Shown: one piece after another, positions 1 through 8,218 of the stretch
Numbering within the stretch: position 1 is the stretch's first letter
Layout: each line of letters starts with the position of its first letter
From: DTFZ01 sp050260375
Lineage (GTDB): Bacteria > Bacillota > Clostridia > Christensenellales > SZUA-584
Length of the DNA: 35,390 nt
NCBI GenBank assembly: GCA_050260375.1
Contig: JBLNCA010000017.1
Span: 1-35,390, forward strand
Direction: 5' to 3'
The notes under the pieces: generated by a model
The model's input: only the letters and a program-made list of their open reading frames with translations
Databases searched by the model: none
Told to the model about the DNA's origin: nothing
Translations under genes and position numbers: made by a program

Positions 1-119
1 CCTCCGGCTTCCTTCAGATTCCACCTCACGATGGACACCCTTGCCTTTGGCTAACGGTTGGTGCTATCAACCCCCGTAACGGACTTTCACCGTCAAGGTC
101 GCGCGCATGCCGCGCGCAC
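1..119 (-). mobile_element. Group II intron, 5' end (domain I), partial at window edge
   Basis: Read on the minus strand, the segment begins GTGCGCGCGG, which fits the GUGYG 5' boundary of bacterial group II introns. It continues into a block I recognise from memory as the domain I leader of introns common in gut Clostridia (GGTGAAAGTCCGTTACGG, then GAGGTGGAATCTGAAGGAAG). The ribozyme core and any intron-encoded reverse transcriptase would lie left of the window. The intron starts five bases after the T-run of a terminator hairpin, which is the preferred target of class C introns. The family call rests on sequence memory, and the subclass is not certain. Confidence 0.62.
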
Positions 120-123
120 ATGC

Positions 124-151
124 AAAACGGAGCAAAGCGAACTTTGCTCCG
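124..151 (-). terminator. Rho-independent terminator next to the intron
   Basis: On the minus strand a perfect 10-bp stem, CGGAGCAAAG/CTTTGCTCCG, with a TTCG loop is followed by TTTT. It lies three bases after the truncated tRNA-Pro 3' end at 155-183. It is therefore probably the original tRNA-Pro terminator, and it forms the 5' exon of the group II intron. Confidence 0.75.
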
Positions 152-154
152 ACG

Positions 155-183
155 TGGTCTGGGTGAGAGGATTTGAACCTCCG
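155..183 (-). repeat. Detached 3' end of tRNA-Pro (29-bp direct repeat)
   Basis: These 29 bases are identical to the T-arm, acceptor strand and CCA end of the tRNA-Pro gene (455-483), exactly 300 bp away and in the same orientation. The rest of a tRNA does not follow; a GC-rich hairpin (191-213) does. This is the pattern left when an element inserts into a tRNA 3' end and restores the gene on one side. It is not a functional tRNA. Confidence 0.8.
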
Positions 184-222
184 CTGCTCGGGCGGCGGCT
201 TTAAGCCGCCGCCGCTCCGCTA

Positions 223-245
223 AAAACATGCCACTGGCATGTTTT
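223..245. repeat. Palindrome, TGCCAGTGGCA family
   Basis: Two 11-base arms, AAAACATGCCA and TGGCATGTTTT, surround a single base. The core is shared with palindromes at 27.5, 28.8 and 28.95 kb, while the outer stem differs in a paired manner. On the minus strand (the tRNA-Pro orientation) it is followed by TTAGCG, as at the tRNA-Ala copy. Confidence 0.7.
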
Positions 246-380
246 CTTTTTCTGTTCGCAATAGTCGTCTGTCTTCACTTTCGTTCAACAGACTCCTTTG
301 CTTACAGAGCCTCCAATTCGCTTTATCGCTCACTGAGCGCGCTCATTTCCGGCTTGCTCCGCGCTCTTTCACCCTACGGG

Positions 381-404
381 TTCTGCGAGGCCGGAGGTTA
401 AATT
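381..404 (+). repeat. Inverted partial copy of tRNA-Pro
   Basis: The plus strand here carries GAGGCCGGAGGTT followed by AAATT. This equals the minus-strand variable-loop/T-arm sequence of tRNA-Pro (core complement at 477-489) apart from one missing base, and GGGTTC before it also matches. The copy is therefore inverted relative to the tRNA gene that ends 50 bp away, and a read-through transcript could pair the two. Confidence 0.6.
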
Positions 405-414
405 CTACCGATAA

Positions 415-454
415 TACAAATTTGGGGCATACTTTCGTATGCCCCAAATTTGTA
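415..454 (-). terminator. 18-bp perfect hairpin abutting tRNA-Pro CCA
   Basis: On the minus strand a perfect 18-bp stem (415-432 with 437-454) is closed by a GAAA tetraloop. It starts on the very next base after the CCA end of tRNA-Pro. The following bases (TATTATC) are not a real U-tract, so it may act as a processing or 3'-end stem rather than a standard intrinsic terminator. Confidence 0.6.
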
Positions 455-531
455 TGGTCTGGGTGAGAGGATTTGAACCTCCGGCCTCTTGAACCCCATT
501 CAAGCGCGCTACCAAGCTGCGCCACACCCAG
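455..531 (-). tRNA. tRNA-Pro (anticodon GGG)
   Basis: The 77-nt minus-strand sequence folds as a tRNA with acceptor stem CTGGGTG/CACCCAG and discriminator A. The D-arm, a five-pair anticodon stem CTTGA/TCAAG with loop ATGGGGT, the T-loop TTCAAAT and an encoded CCA are all present. Anticodon GGG reads CCC codons. The anticodon loop matches that of E. coli tRNA-Pro(GGG) from memory. Confidence 0.93.
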
Positions 532-544
532 TTGCACGAGCTTT

Positions 545-573
545 ATATTAGCATCTTGCCGTTTTGTTGTCAA
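545..573 (-). promoter_or_regulatory. Promoter of tRNA-Pro
   Basis: On the minus strand TTGACA (573-568) and TAATAT (550-545) are separated by 17 bp, and the -10 box ends 13 bp before the tRNA 5' end. This is a near-consensus sigma-A promoter. Confidence 0.8.
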
Positions 574-675
574 TTGAAAATCTCTATCATAAAATAGTAG
601 ATATAGTATACTTATTGCTTTTCGAATGGTAGTGCCGCACCAGGGCAACTAAAGCCTGTTTCTGCCATGCGTATG

Positions 676-1884
676 TTATTCGGGTTTCGCGACAGCGTCG
701 CCCACCACTTTTATAGTGCGATCTCTCGACGCTTCCAGAACCGAAGTTTTGCTGCTCGACGATATCGAAGCTAAATCCGCGGGCAGTATTACGAAGTTCC
801 CCGCCTCGGTTCCCGTGCAAAGCGTAGGCGTATACGTAAGTTCTTTCAATTTAACTTCGCCCGTCACCGCGTCTTTTTCCAGCGTCATATTTACAAGAAA
901 GCTGTCCTTGTTTATCGTTCTGCCCATGCTCGATATAAGGTTGCCCAGCGAATAAAACACGGGCACCGGGCCGCGGCTCGTCTCGATGAACTCCGAGCCC
1001 TGCGTGCAGTGCGGGTGCGAGCCGATTATTATGTCCGCGCCCTCGTTTGCGACAAACTCCGCCGATGTTTTCTGCGCTTTCGTTACTTTATGGGTATTCT
1101 CCCTTCCCCAGTGCATATAAACGATGGTGTAATCGGCGCCCGCCTCTTTTATTTCGGCAAGATCGGACGCAACGAGCTCTTCGTTATACATGTTTATCAT
1201 GCCGTTGCCTCTTCCCCCGCCGTTAAGATGGTCGGTATAAGCAAGTATGCCGACCTTTACGCCTTTAACGTCTATAACGAGCGGCAGCCGCTCCTCTCCG
1301 GTAGCGTACGCGCCCGTATGATAAACCCCGTACTCGTCAATCTTTTTTATTGTCTTGTCTGCGCCGTCCGTCTTTCTGTCATATATGTGGTTGTTGGCGT
1401 TTATAAGCGCGTCAAAGCCGCACTTCACAACAGCGCTTAAGTACGACTCGGGAGCGTTCAGCCTTGGATTCCCGTTTTCGGGCGAAGGCCCCGTATACGG
1501 ATACCCTTCCGCCACCAGCGTTTCAAAGTTCGCTGTCGCAAGGTCCGCCGCCGATACCTTTTCCTTTATCTGCTCAAAGCAGTAATCGAATTCGTATTTC
1601 CCGCGTTTTCTTGCGGCGTTTAACTGAGCTGAAAGGCACATCAAGTCCCCCGCCGCCAGCACCGTGACCACCGTGGGCTCAAGCTTAACCGTAGGCACCG
1701 GCGTAGGCTCGGGCGTGGGCTTGGGCGTGGGCTCGGGCTTAGGCGTTTCTTCCTCTTCGGGGAATACCAGCGTAACGTTAACCTTTTTTTCTTCCGGGCC
1801 GGTATACGCCGGTCCCATAACGTTTTCCGAGCCTGCCGCAAACAGCGTTATCAGGCACACCACCGCCAATAATACGCGCTTCAC
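676..1884 (-). CDS. CapA-family (poly-gamma-glutamate capsule type) phosphoesterase-like protein
   Basis: This exported 402-residue protein of the PGA_cap family has a metallophosphatase-like fold. Members are linked to capsule or poly-gamma-glutamate synthesis, but most have no known substrate. Visible features are an N-terminal signal or anchor segment (about 1-19), a Pro/Glu/Thr-rich tether (about 44-70) and then the catalytic-type domain. That domain carries metal-site motifs GD at 79-80, NANNH at 162-166, HWG at 258-260 and GSHPH at 288-292. The start is GTG, chosen because AAGGAG lies seven bases upstream; a TATAAT box (1909-1904) is close behind, with a weak -35. It is a single gene divergent from the CotH lipoprotein. 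No capB/capC partners are near, so a capsule role is not supported here. Confidence 0.85.
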   Translation of the reverse strand: MKRVLLAVVCLITLFAAGSENVMGPAYTGPEEKKVNVTLVFPEEEETPKPEPTPKPTPEPTPVPTVKLEPTVVTVLAAGDLMCLSAQLNAARKRGKYEFDYCFEQIKEKVSAADLATANFETLVAEGYPYTGPSPENGNPRLNAPESYLSAVVKCGFDALINANNHIYDRKTDGADKTIKKIDEYGVYHTGAYATGEERLPLVIDVKGVKVGILAYTDHLNGGGRGNGMINMYNEELVASDLAEIKEAGADYTIVYMHWGRENTHKVTKAQKTSAEFVANEGADIIIGSHPHCTQGSEFIETSRGPVPVFYSLGNLISSMGRTINKDSFLVNMTLEKDAVTGEVKLKELTYTPTLCTGTEAGNFVILPADLASISSSSKTSVLEASRDRTIKVVGDAVAKPE

Positions 1885-2110
1885 TGCTGTGCTCCTTTTC
1901 TAAATTATACCTTTTAATGATATCACGTTTAAGCGCGCTCTACAAGCAGCATATTCCATTGTCATTTGGGAACAAAGAGGATAATGGCCCTACTTTATGA
2001 TATAATTGCTTATTGTTAAATAAATATAAATGAAATATAATGAGGAAAACACGTGCAGACCAATATCTGCACATACAGTATTAAAGTGTTCTCCGGCTGG
2101 AGTAGTTGTT

Positions 2111-5100
2111 ATGAGTTTTATTAAAAAGTTGATTATATCGGTATTGTGCTTAATATTCCTTGCCGCAGCTGCCGGCTGCAGCGTAGAGGCTTCGGCTCAG
2201 AGCGGCGGCCTTATAATATCCGAGGTGGTTACGTCCAATTCGAATTCCCTGATTGACCCGGTGCTGGGCAAACCCGACTGGGTCGAGCTCTGCAACACGT
2301 CGTCAAGCCCCATTAACCTTCTTGATTATTCGCTGGCCGAATCGAGCAGCGCAAGGTTCGCGTTCCCCGACGTTACAATAGGGCCTGGAAAATACATGGT
2401 TATATATTGCTGCCCTGCCATTGAAGGCGTCGAGTCTGATCATTTCTGCACGGGGTTCAAGCTTTCAAAGGGCGGAACGACGCTTATACTGTCTTCCGAC
2501 AGGTCCACTATACAGCAGCTTGTCATACCCGCGCTGGAAACGGATATTTCGTACGGCATAACTTCCGAAGGCGACTACGCCTATTTTTCCGATCCCACTC
2601 CCGGCGAAAAGAATTCGGACGAATATTACGCCACTCTCGCAGAGCTGGAGAGCGATAAAAATGTGCAGCTCGTGATAAACGAAGTGCAGCCCAAAAGCGC
2701 TTCCGCCGACGCCCCTTACGGATGGGCGGAGATATACAACGCTGGCTCCGAGCCTGTGGAGCTTTCCGATTATTATGTGACCGAAGACCTCTCCGATACC
2801 ACGAAATCGAGGCTGCCCGAAAAACAGCTCGCCGCGGAAGAGTACGCCGTTGTCAGGTTTACCGGCTCGGCGGGCGAGGGCGAAGTGCCTTTCAAGCTGG
2901 GCAGCAATGAAACGCTGCTTGCGATATCAAACAACTTCGGAGTCGTAATAGACAGCATATCGTGGGACGCCGCCGTTCCGGCCGGAATATCCGTAGGCCG
3001 TGGTTCTGGTGCGGATTCCGTGTATTTCCTTACGCCCACGCCGGGCGCCGCTAACGGCACGGACGAGATAACAAACGTTAAGCTATCCGAAGGGACGGCA
3101 AGCGTGCAGATAACCGAGGTTCTTTTAAGCAACGCCTATTCGATTACCGACTCGGACGGAGAGCGCTGCCCCTGGGTAGAGCTTTACAATGCTTCGGCGG
3201 ATACCGTCTCGCTTACCGGATACGCGTTTTCCGACAGGGAGGACAATCCGTTAAAGTGGATGCTCCCTGATATCGATATGGCTCCCGGTTCGTATATTAC
3301 GGTGTTCCTGTCGGGCAAAGACAGAAAAGAAGGTGAGCTGCATACCAGCTTCCGCATAGGCAGCGGCGACGGCGAGCTGCTGCTCACTAGCCTTATTGAC
3401 GGCACGACGCAGACGCTTGACCTTCCCGCAGACAGGAAGGACAACGTATCGTACGGCCTGTCGGACGGGCAGTGGCTGTTCTTCCCGCAGCCCACGCCCG
3501 CTGCCCCCAACACGACGCAAGGGTTTACGGAAATAGCGATGATAGATTCGCAGGCTTCCGTTCTTAAGATAAACGAAGTAGTATCGGTCACGGCAGCCAA
3601 GAGCGGCAGCCCCGACTGGGTGGAGTTGCGCAACCTCTCATCAAGCGATATTAACCTCTCTGGTTATTGCCTGTCGGACACAAAGGACGACTTAAGAAAA
3701 TGGCCGCTGGGCGACATAAGCATCGGCGCCAACGGTTACTTGAAGATAGACAAGTACCAAAGCGACGGCCAATCGGGCGAACTCAATATCTCTCCTTCAG
3801 GAGAGTTTCTTTATCTTACGGACGCCGAGGGAAACGTGGTAGACAAGTTCAAGACGCTTGCCTCGCGGGCCGGGCTTTCGTGCGGGCTCACCGCCGACAA
3901 TACCATCGCGCTGTTCACAGCTCCGACTCCCGGCGCGGAGAACAGCAGCGCTGCGGTACAGGGCTATTGCGCTCCGCCCGTGCTTTCGGAAAGCGGCGGC
4001 AACAAGGCCGCGCCGTTTTCGCTGACGATTACCACGGCGATTCCCGGCGCGGAAATATACTACACGCTCGACGGCTCGGCGCCGACTACCGGCTCAACAA
4101 AATATACGGAGCCGATAGCGATAACGGGCACTACGGTTGTGCGTGCGATAGCGGCGGCGCAAGGCAGGCTAGATAGCGACGAGAGCGTAGCGACTTACCT
4201 GTTTGACGAGCCTCACAGTCTGCCGGTAGTATGCCTCTCTATTTCGAGGAGCGATTTAAGCTACGTATTCGGCGGCATCGACCGGGACAGCAAGCGCGAA
4301 CGCGCCGGGTACGTAGAGTACTACGAAGCGGGCGGCAAGCTGGGCGTGAAATTTCCTGCCGGCTTCCGGCTCGCGGGCGCGGGTACAAGGGGTTATCCGC
4401 AGAAGTCGATAAACCTCTATCTTCGCGGAGGATACGGCAGAAGCAGCGTGACGTACCCGTTCTTTGAGGGCTACAACATAACCACTTTCAAATCGCTTTC
4501 GCTGCGCAACATGGGCCAGGATACGACCACGCGCATAAAGGACGCGTTTATGCACATGGCGGTTAACGGCATGAACGTCGACAACATGCAGACAAAATTC
4601 TGCGTTGTATACATAAACGGCGAGTACAACGGGCTTTATGAGTTCAAGGAGAACCAGAATGAGGACTACCTCGCTTCCAAGTACGGCATCGACCCCGACA
4701 AGGTAGTCGCCGTACGCGGGAACAAATACAACGTGGAGACGGGCAACTCCGATAGAGATATAGTGAACCTTTACAACTTCGTCAAAAGGGACATGAATAA
4801 CAAAGAAAACTTTGAAGAATACACAAAACTCGCGGATTCCGATTATTTCATGGACTACATGATAGCGCAGACGTTCTTCTATTGCTCGGACTCGTACAAC
4901 CAGAAGTTCGCGCACACTACCGACAACGCGCTCAAATGGAGGCCGCTTTATTACGACTTCGATCTGAGTTTTAGCAGCACGTCCGGAAACTGGTTCGGCT
5001 TTTTCCAACATGACCAATATATAAGAGGCCTGACGGAATCGGAACTTGACTTGAGGATAACGGATACGTCGCTTTACAACGCGTTTATGCGCAACACGGA

Positions 5101-5401
5101 GTGGAGGCTTAAGTTCTTAAAGCGGTACGCCGAGGTGCTCAATTCCACGCTTTCCACCGAAAACCTGCTTGCCGTGTTCGACGGCCTTGTAGCTTCTATG
5201 AAGGACGAGATGCCGTGCACGATAAAAAGATGGGGCTCCCCTTCTTCGATGGACAGATGGAACGATTCGATAGCGGAATTAAGGGAACGCATAAAGAGCC
5301 GCAGGAAATACGTTATCGCACAGCTTAAGGACTTCAACAGCCAACTGCCCGGCGACCTTAGGCTTTCCGACGAAGAGTTCAATGAGCTTTTCTCCGGCTG
5401 A
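2111..5401 (+). CDS. CotH-type kinase lipoprotein with four lamin-tail domains
   Basis: This is a 1096-residue surface lipoprotein. The signal peptide ends in the lipobox AAAAGC. Four lamin-tail-like domains follow at roughly 35-157, 186-303, 331-463 and 485-606, each opening with a I-x-E-V motif and holding a W(V/A)E(L/I) core. A chitobiase C-terminal-like module (about 631-697, with YYTLDGSAPT) precedes a CotH domain (about 703 to the end) that includes YYDFDLSF. CotH proteins are atypical protein kinases first known from Bacillus spore coats; the same domain set occurs in many secreted clostridial proteins, and the target here is unknown. An in-frame ATG at 2030 exists, but 2111 places the signal peptide at the N-terminus and has GGAG upstream. 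TATAAT at 2001-2006 may be its -10 box. Confidence 0.85.
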   Translation: MSFIKKLIISVLCLIFLAAAAGCSVEASAQSGGLIISEVVTSNSNSLIDPVLGKPDWVELCNTSSSPINLLDYSLAESSSARFAFPDVTIGPGKYMVIYCCPAIEGVESDHFCTGFKLSKGGTTLILSSDRSTIQQLVIPALETDISYGITSEGDYAYFSDPTPGEKNSDEYYATLAELESDKNVQLVINEVQPKSASADAPYGWAEIYNAGSEPVELSDYYVTEDLSDTTKSRLPEKQLAAEEYAVVRFTGSAGEGEVPFKLGSNETLLAISNNFGVVIDSISWDAAVPAGISVGRGSGADSVYFLTPTPGAANGTDEITNVKLSEGTASVQITEVLLSNAYSITDSDGERCPWVELYNASADTVSLTGYAFSDREDNPLKWMLPDIDMAPGSYITVFLSGKDRKEGELHTSFRIGSGDGELLLTSLIDGTTQTLDLPADRKDNVSYGLSDGQWLFFPQPTPAAPNTTQGFTEIAMIDSQASVLKINEVVSVTAAKSGSPDWVELRNLSSSDINLSGYCLSDTKDDLRKWPLGDISIGANGYLKIDKYQSDGQSGELNISPSGEFLYLTDAEGNVVDKFKTLASRAGLSCGLTADNTIALFTAPTPGAENSSAAVQGYCAPPVLSESGGNKAAPFSLTITTAIPGAEIYYTLDGSAPTTGSTKYTEPIAITGTTVVRAIAAAQGRLDSDESVATYLFDEPHSLPVVCLSISRSDLSYVFGGIDRDSKRERAGYVEYYEAGGKLGVKFPAGFRLAGAGTRGYPQKSINLYLRGGYGRSSVTYPFFEGYNITTFKSLSLRNMGQDTTTRIKDAFMHMAVNGMNVDNMQTKFCVVYINGEYNGLYEFKENQNEDYLASKYGIDPDKVVAVRGNKYNVETGNSDRDIVNLYNFVKRDMNNKENFEEYTKLADSDYFMDYMIAQTFFYCSDSYNQKFAHTTDNALKWRPLYYDFDLSFSSTSGNWFGFFQHDQYIRGLTESELDLRITDTSLYNAFMRNTEWRLKFLKRYAEVLNSTLSTENLLAVFDGLVASMKDEMPCTIKRWGSPSSMDRWNDSIAELRERIKSRRKYVIAQLKDFNSQLPGDLRLSDEEFNELFSG

Positions 5402-5536
5402 CGATATTTAAACCGCTTCGTGCGATTTTTTGCTTCTTTTGAGGGAACTTGCTGCGCTCTTTTTCCGTCCTTGATATGAACTCTGTTGACTTGACTCGCT
5501 GTAATTAATACAATAAGCAAAAGGATTTTATAGATT

Positions 5537-6145
5537 ATGAAAAAGCTTATTTTACTTATAATGGCCATAGCGGCCTTTGCAGCGCTTTCCGCATGCGGAG
5601 GCGCCGCGGGCACAATGAACCAGGATAACCGGGATGTATCGGCACCGTCCGCTTCCGCTGTAACCGATGTTACGGGGCGCTGGTATGTGTCCGAAGTGAT
5701 TGCGCCCGACGGAACGCCCGCCACGGCTGAAGAGATGGCGCAGCTGGGCGCAGGCTACACGCTTGAGCTGCTACAAGGCGGCGTATATTTGTTGTACGGT
5801 GACGACGGCAGCGCTTTAGGCCAGGGACAATACAGCGTATCCTCCGGCAAGGTAATATGCACCGTGGGAGAAACCGAAATAGTTTTCGACATCGAGCAGT
5901 CCGGAACGCTGCGCAGCCGCGCCGAGGACGGCAGCGTTACCGTGCTTTCACGCAAGCCCGAAGAGACGCCGGAAGCGCCCGACGGTTCCGACGTAATAGA
6001 CGAAGACGAGCCTGTGGACTCCGACGCGCCGGAAAATAGCGGCATAATAGAAGACGATCCAAATAGCCTCGAGGAGGAAGCAGACGCGCCCGACGACGGC
6101 GGCATAATAGAAGACGACCAGGACAATCCCGAGAACGCGCAATGA
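5537..6145 (+). CDS. Small lipoprotein, lipocalin-like domain with acidic repeat tail
   Basis: This 202-residue predicted lipoprotein has a signal peptide with lipobox LSAC. A short beta-rich domain (about 40-140, beginning GRWYVSEV) resembles the lipocalin-like folds found in clostridial lipoproteins. The last 60 residues are strongly acidic and repetitive, with GIIEDD twice and related DEDE runs. AAGGA lies about ten bases before the ATG. It follows the CotH gene by 135 bp on the same strand and precedes a hairpin terminator, so the two may share a transcript. The acidic tail could bind cations or wall polymers, but that is inference. No enzyme motif is visible. Confidence 0.75.
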   Translation: MKKLILLIMAIAAFAALSACGGAAGTMNQDNRDVSAPSASAVTDVTGRWYVSEVIAPDGTPATAEEMAQLGAGYTLELLQGGVYLLYGDDGSALGQGQYSVSSGKVICTVGETEIVFDIEQSGTLRSRAEDGSVTVLSRKPEETPEAPDGSDVIDEDEPVDSDAPENSGIIEDDPNSLEEEADAPDDGGIIEDDQDNPENAQ

Positions 6146-6272
6146 GATGGTTGACTTAAAGTTCCACGCAACGTTTCGTATCTTAGGAAACGGCTTAACG
6201 AACCAGATACGATTCATTCTATGTGAGTGACAGAACGAAAAATACTTTGGTTAATACTTTATCGAAACTGAC

Positions 6273-6306
6273 AGCCCCGTCCGTTGGACGGGGCTGCTGT
6301 GTTTTC
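6273..6306 (+). terminator. Terminator after the small lipoprotein gene
   Basis: A 10-bp perfect stem, AGCCCCGTCC/GGACGGGGCT, with a GTT loop is followed by GCTGTGTTTTC. It sits between convergent genes. Confidence 0.75.
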
Positions 6307-6332
6307 AATCTATAAAGTTTCCTGCTTACTTG

Positions 6333-7955
6333 CTAGAATATCCTGAAGCCGCAGATGAAGTTGCTGCTCCAATATTTCGATCCCGTATATTTGCGCTTTA
6401 CCACTTTCTTATTGTGCGACGACGCGTCTATCTGAACGCCTCCGCCCGCGCAAATCGCCACATGCCCTTTATATACTATTATATCACCCTTCTTAAGGTC
6501 GCTCATCTTTGTTATCTTTTTATACTTCGAGCTGTTCGCCCAGGCGTGCGACGTCATATAACCCTGCTTTACGCCGACCTTGTTAAGGCACCAGTATACA
6601 AACCCCGAGCAGTCAAACTTGTCAGGCCCTTTTGCTCCGCGGACGTACTTGCTTCCCCTCTTGGAATTCGCGACCGATATCAGCGAATTCGCGTTCGCTC
6701 CGGTTATGTTCACGCCCGTAGACTTCTTTGCCTTGTCGGACATAAGCACGCCCATCGTCTGGGGGCCGACCTTGCCGTCTACGGCGAGGCGGTTATTGTT
6801 CTGGAAGCTGCGCACGGCGGAATCCGTGTCCGTTCCGAAATATCCCGTTACCTTAGAGAGATATTTAAGCTCCTTAAGACGCTTTTGCACCCTTGTTACG
6901 TCGTCGCCCTTAGCGCCTATCTGCAGCGCGTTTATCTGCGCGTCGGCGGCCATCAGCGCTTCTTTCGTCGCCGGCCCTATGTATCCGTCCGCTATAAGCC
7001 CGGAGCTCTCCTGAAAGCGCTTTACCGCCGCTTTTGTATCCGAGCCGAATTTGCCGTCGGGCTCCGTAGTGAGATAGCCAAGCTGTTTTAACCGCTGCTG
7101 GTACGTGAGTATCTCAGGGCTTTCTTCGCCATACGAGTAGGCGTTAGGTATCACCTCTTCTGAATACATCGCTTCGCGGAATGCATTGCCCACCTTGCCG
7201 TCCTCGGGCAGCTTGTTCATCTTCTGAAACTTCTTAACCGCCGTCTCCGTATTTTCGTCGAACGTTCCCGTTACGTCGTTTAGATACCCAAGCTCATGCA
7301 GCCGCTGCTGAAGCTCCGCGATGTCGGTGTTGTTTTCCGTGTCCTGCATTCCGAGCGACAACGTGTATTCCTGCGCGCCCTCCGCAAACAGCGCGTCGTA
7401 TGTCTGCTGGTCAATCTCTCCGCTTGCGTTAAGCCCCGACTGCGTCTGGAACTGCGTTATCCCCGCCGCCGTCAAATCGTCGTACACGCCGCTTGGCTCG
7501 TCTTCGTCTATGTACCCTAAATCCATAAGCCGCTGCTGCACGTCTTTTACTACCTGCGCGCTCATGCCCTGAGTTATCGACAGAGGGGCGTACGCGGGCA
7601 TCGCAAGCGTTATCTTCCTGGCCGTCGTGGCTTCCGGCGGTATGCCGTTAATGCCCGCCACCGCTTTGCTGCCCTTATTGGGGCTCAGCGAAACCGCAAG
7701 CACTACGGCTGCGACGGCAACAGCGAGCACGCCGGACGCTATAAATATAAAGCGCCTGTCAATGCGGTCAATAAGCCTTACGCGCCTTGAGCTTCTGAGC
7801 GCAGGCGTGCGCGGCTCGTAAGATCTTCTGAAACCATACGACGCGCCTGCCGCATTCCGGCTGCGCCGCTTTCCACCCTTTAGCCGCTTAATGAACCTTA
7901 GCAGCTTTATATTTACTTTGCGCATTTTATAGCCGTCCGAGCGTATTTTCATCAT
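6333..7955 (-). CDS. NlpC/P60 wall hydrolase with four peptidoglycan-binding repeats
   Basis: This 540-residue membrane-anchored wall enzyme has a basic cytoplasmic N-terminus (1-68) and one transmembrane helix (about 69-90). Four PG_binding_1 repeats follow at about 125-190, 208-265, 279-336 and 343-405, each with the (Q/K)(Q/K)RL..LGYL-type core. The C-terminal NlpC/P60 domain (about 422-540) has catalytic Cys449 in FDCSGF, His498 in GHVAIC and a third polar residue near His514. The family cleaves peptide stems of peptidoglycan (gamma-D-Glu to meso-DAP bonds). The ATG is preceded by GGGAG. Spore-cortex or daughter-cell separation roles are both possible, and the sequence does not decide between them. 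Confidence 0.9.
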   Translation of the reverse strand: MMKIRSDGYKMRKVNIKLLRFIKRLKGGKRRSRNAAGASYGFRRSYEPRTPALRSSRRVRLIDRIDRRFIFIASGVLAVAVAAVVLAVSLSPNKGSKAVAGINGIPPEATTARKITLAMPAYAPLSITQGMSAQVVKDVQQRLMDLGYIDEDEPSGVYDDLTAAGITQFQTQSGLNASGEIDQQTYDALFAEGAQEYTLSLGMQDTENNTDIAELQQRLHELGYLNDVTGTFDENTETAVKKFQKMNKLPEDGKVGNAFREAMYSEEVIPNAYSYGEESPEILTYQQRLKQLGYLTTEPDGKFGSDTKAAVKRFQESSGLIADGYIGPATKEALMAADAQINALQIGAKGDDVTRVQKRLKELKYLSKVTGYFGTDTDSAVRSFQNNNRLAVDGKVGPQTMGVLMSDKAKKSTGVNITGANANSLISVANSKRGSKYVRGAKGPDKFDCSGFVYWCLNKVGVKQGYMTSHAWANSSKYKKITKMSDLKKGDIIVYKGHVAICAGGGVQIDASSHNKKVVKRKYTGSKYWSSNFICGFRIF

Positions 7956-8090
7956 AAGTTAATCTCCCAACAAGGATTCTGATAATGTGATTCCCTTTAT
8001 GCTGTATTATACCTCATTTGTTTCGTTTTCACAATACTTTCGTAACAACTTTGTAATATTTCTTTTTTTCAAATACATAATAAACTACGA

Positions 8091-8118
8091 TTGACAAACA
8101 GGCAATAGCTGTTATACG
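8091..8118 (+). promoter_or_regulatory. Candidate promoter of the phosphoketolase gene
   Basis: TTGACA (8091-8096) is followed after 16 bp by TATACG (8113-8118). This would leave a leader of about 95 nt before the ATG at 8219. The -10 match is only moderate. Confidence 0.45.
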
Positions 8119-8218
8119 CTTCTATAAAAAGGTTTAACATGTCAATACTATTACTGCCGGGCTTAAGTTTTTCCGCCACCCAAAACACCTAATGCTTATT
8201 GAAAAGGATGTGAATTAT

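Larger units (their letters stand above)
184..454. mobile_element. 300-bp insertion-like segment at tRNA-Pro
   Basis: This is the stretch between the two 29-bp copies of the tRNA-Pro 3' end (155-183 and 455-483). It has no plausible gene. It contains a GC-rich hairpin (191-213), a palindrome with core TGCCACTGGCA (223-245), an inverted partial copy of the tRNA (381-404) and an 18-bp hairpin touching the tRNA CCA (415-454). The layout parallels the tRNA-Ser element at 29-35 kb: restored tRNA, new hairpin, old 3' end and old terminator at the far side. It may be a non-autonomous element or the decayed remnant of one. Mobility is inferred. Confidence 0.4.

Noticed and set aside
26..648. Minus-strand frames crossing tRNA-Pro and its duplicate
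   Set aside because: They are translations of tRNA, hairpin and intron sequence.
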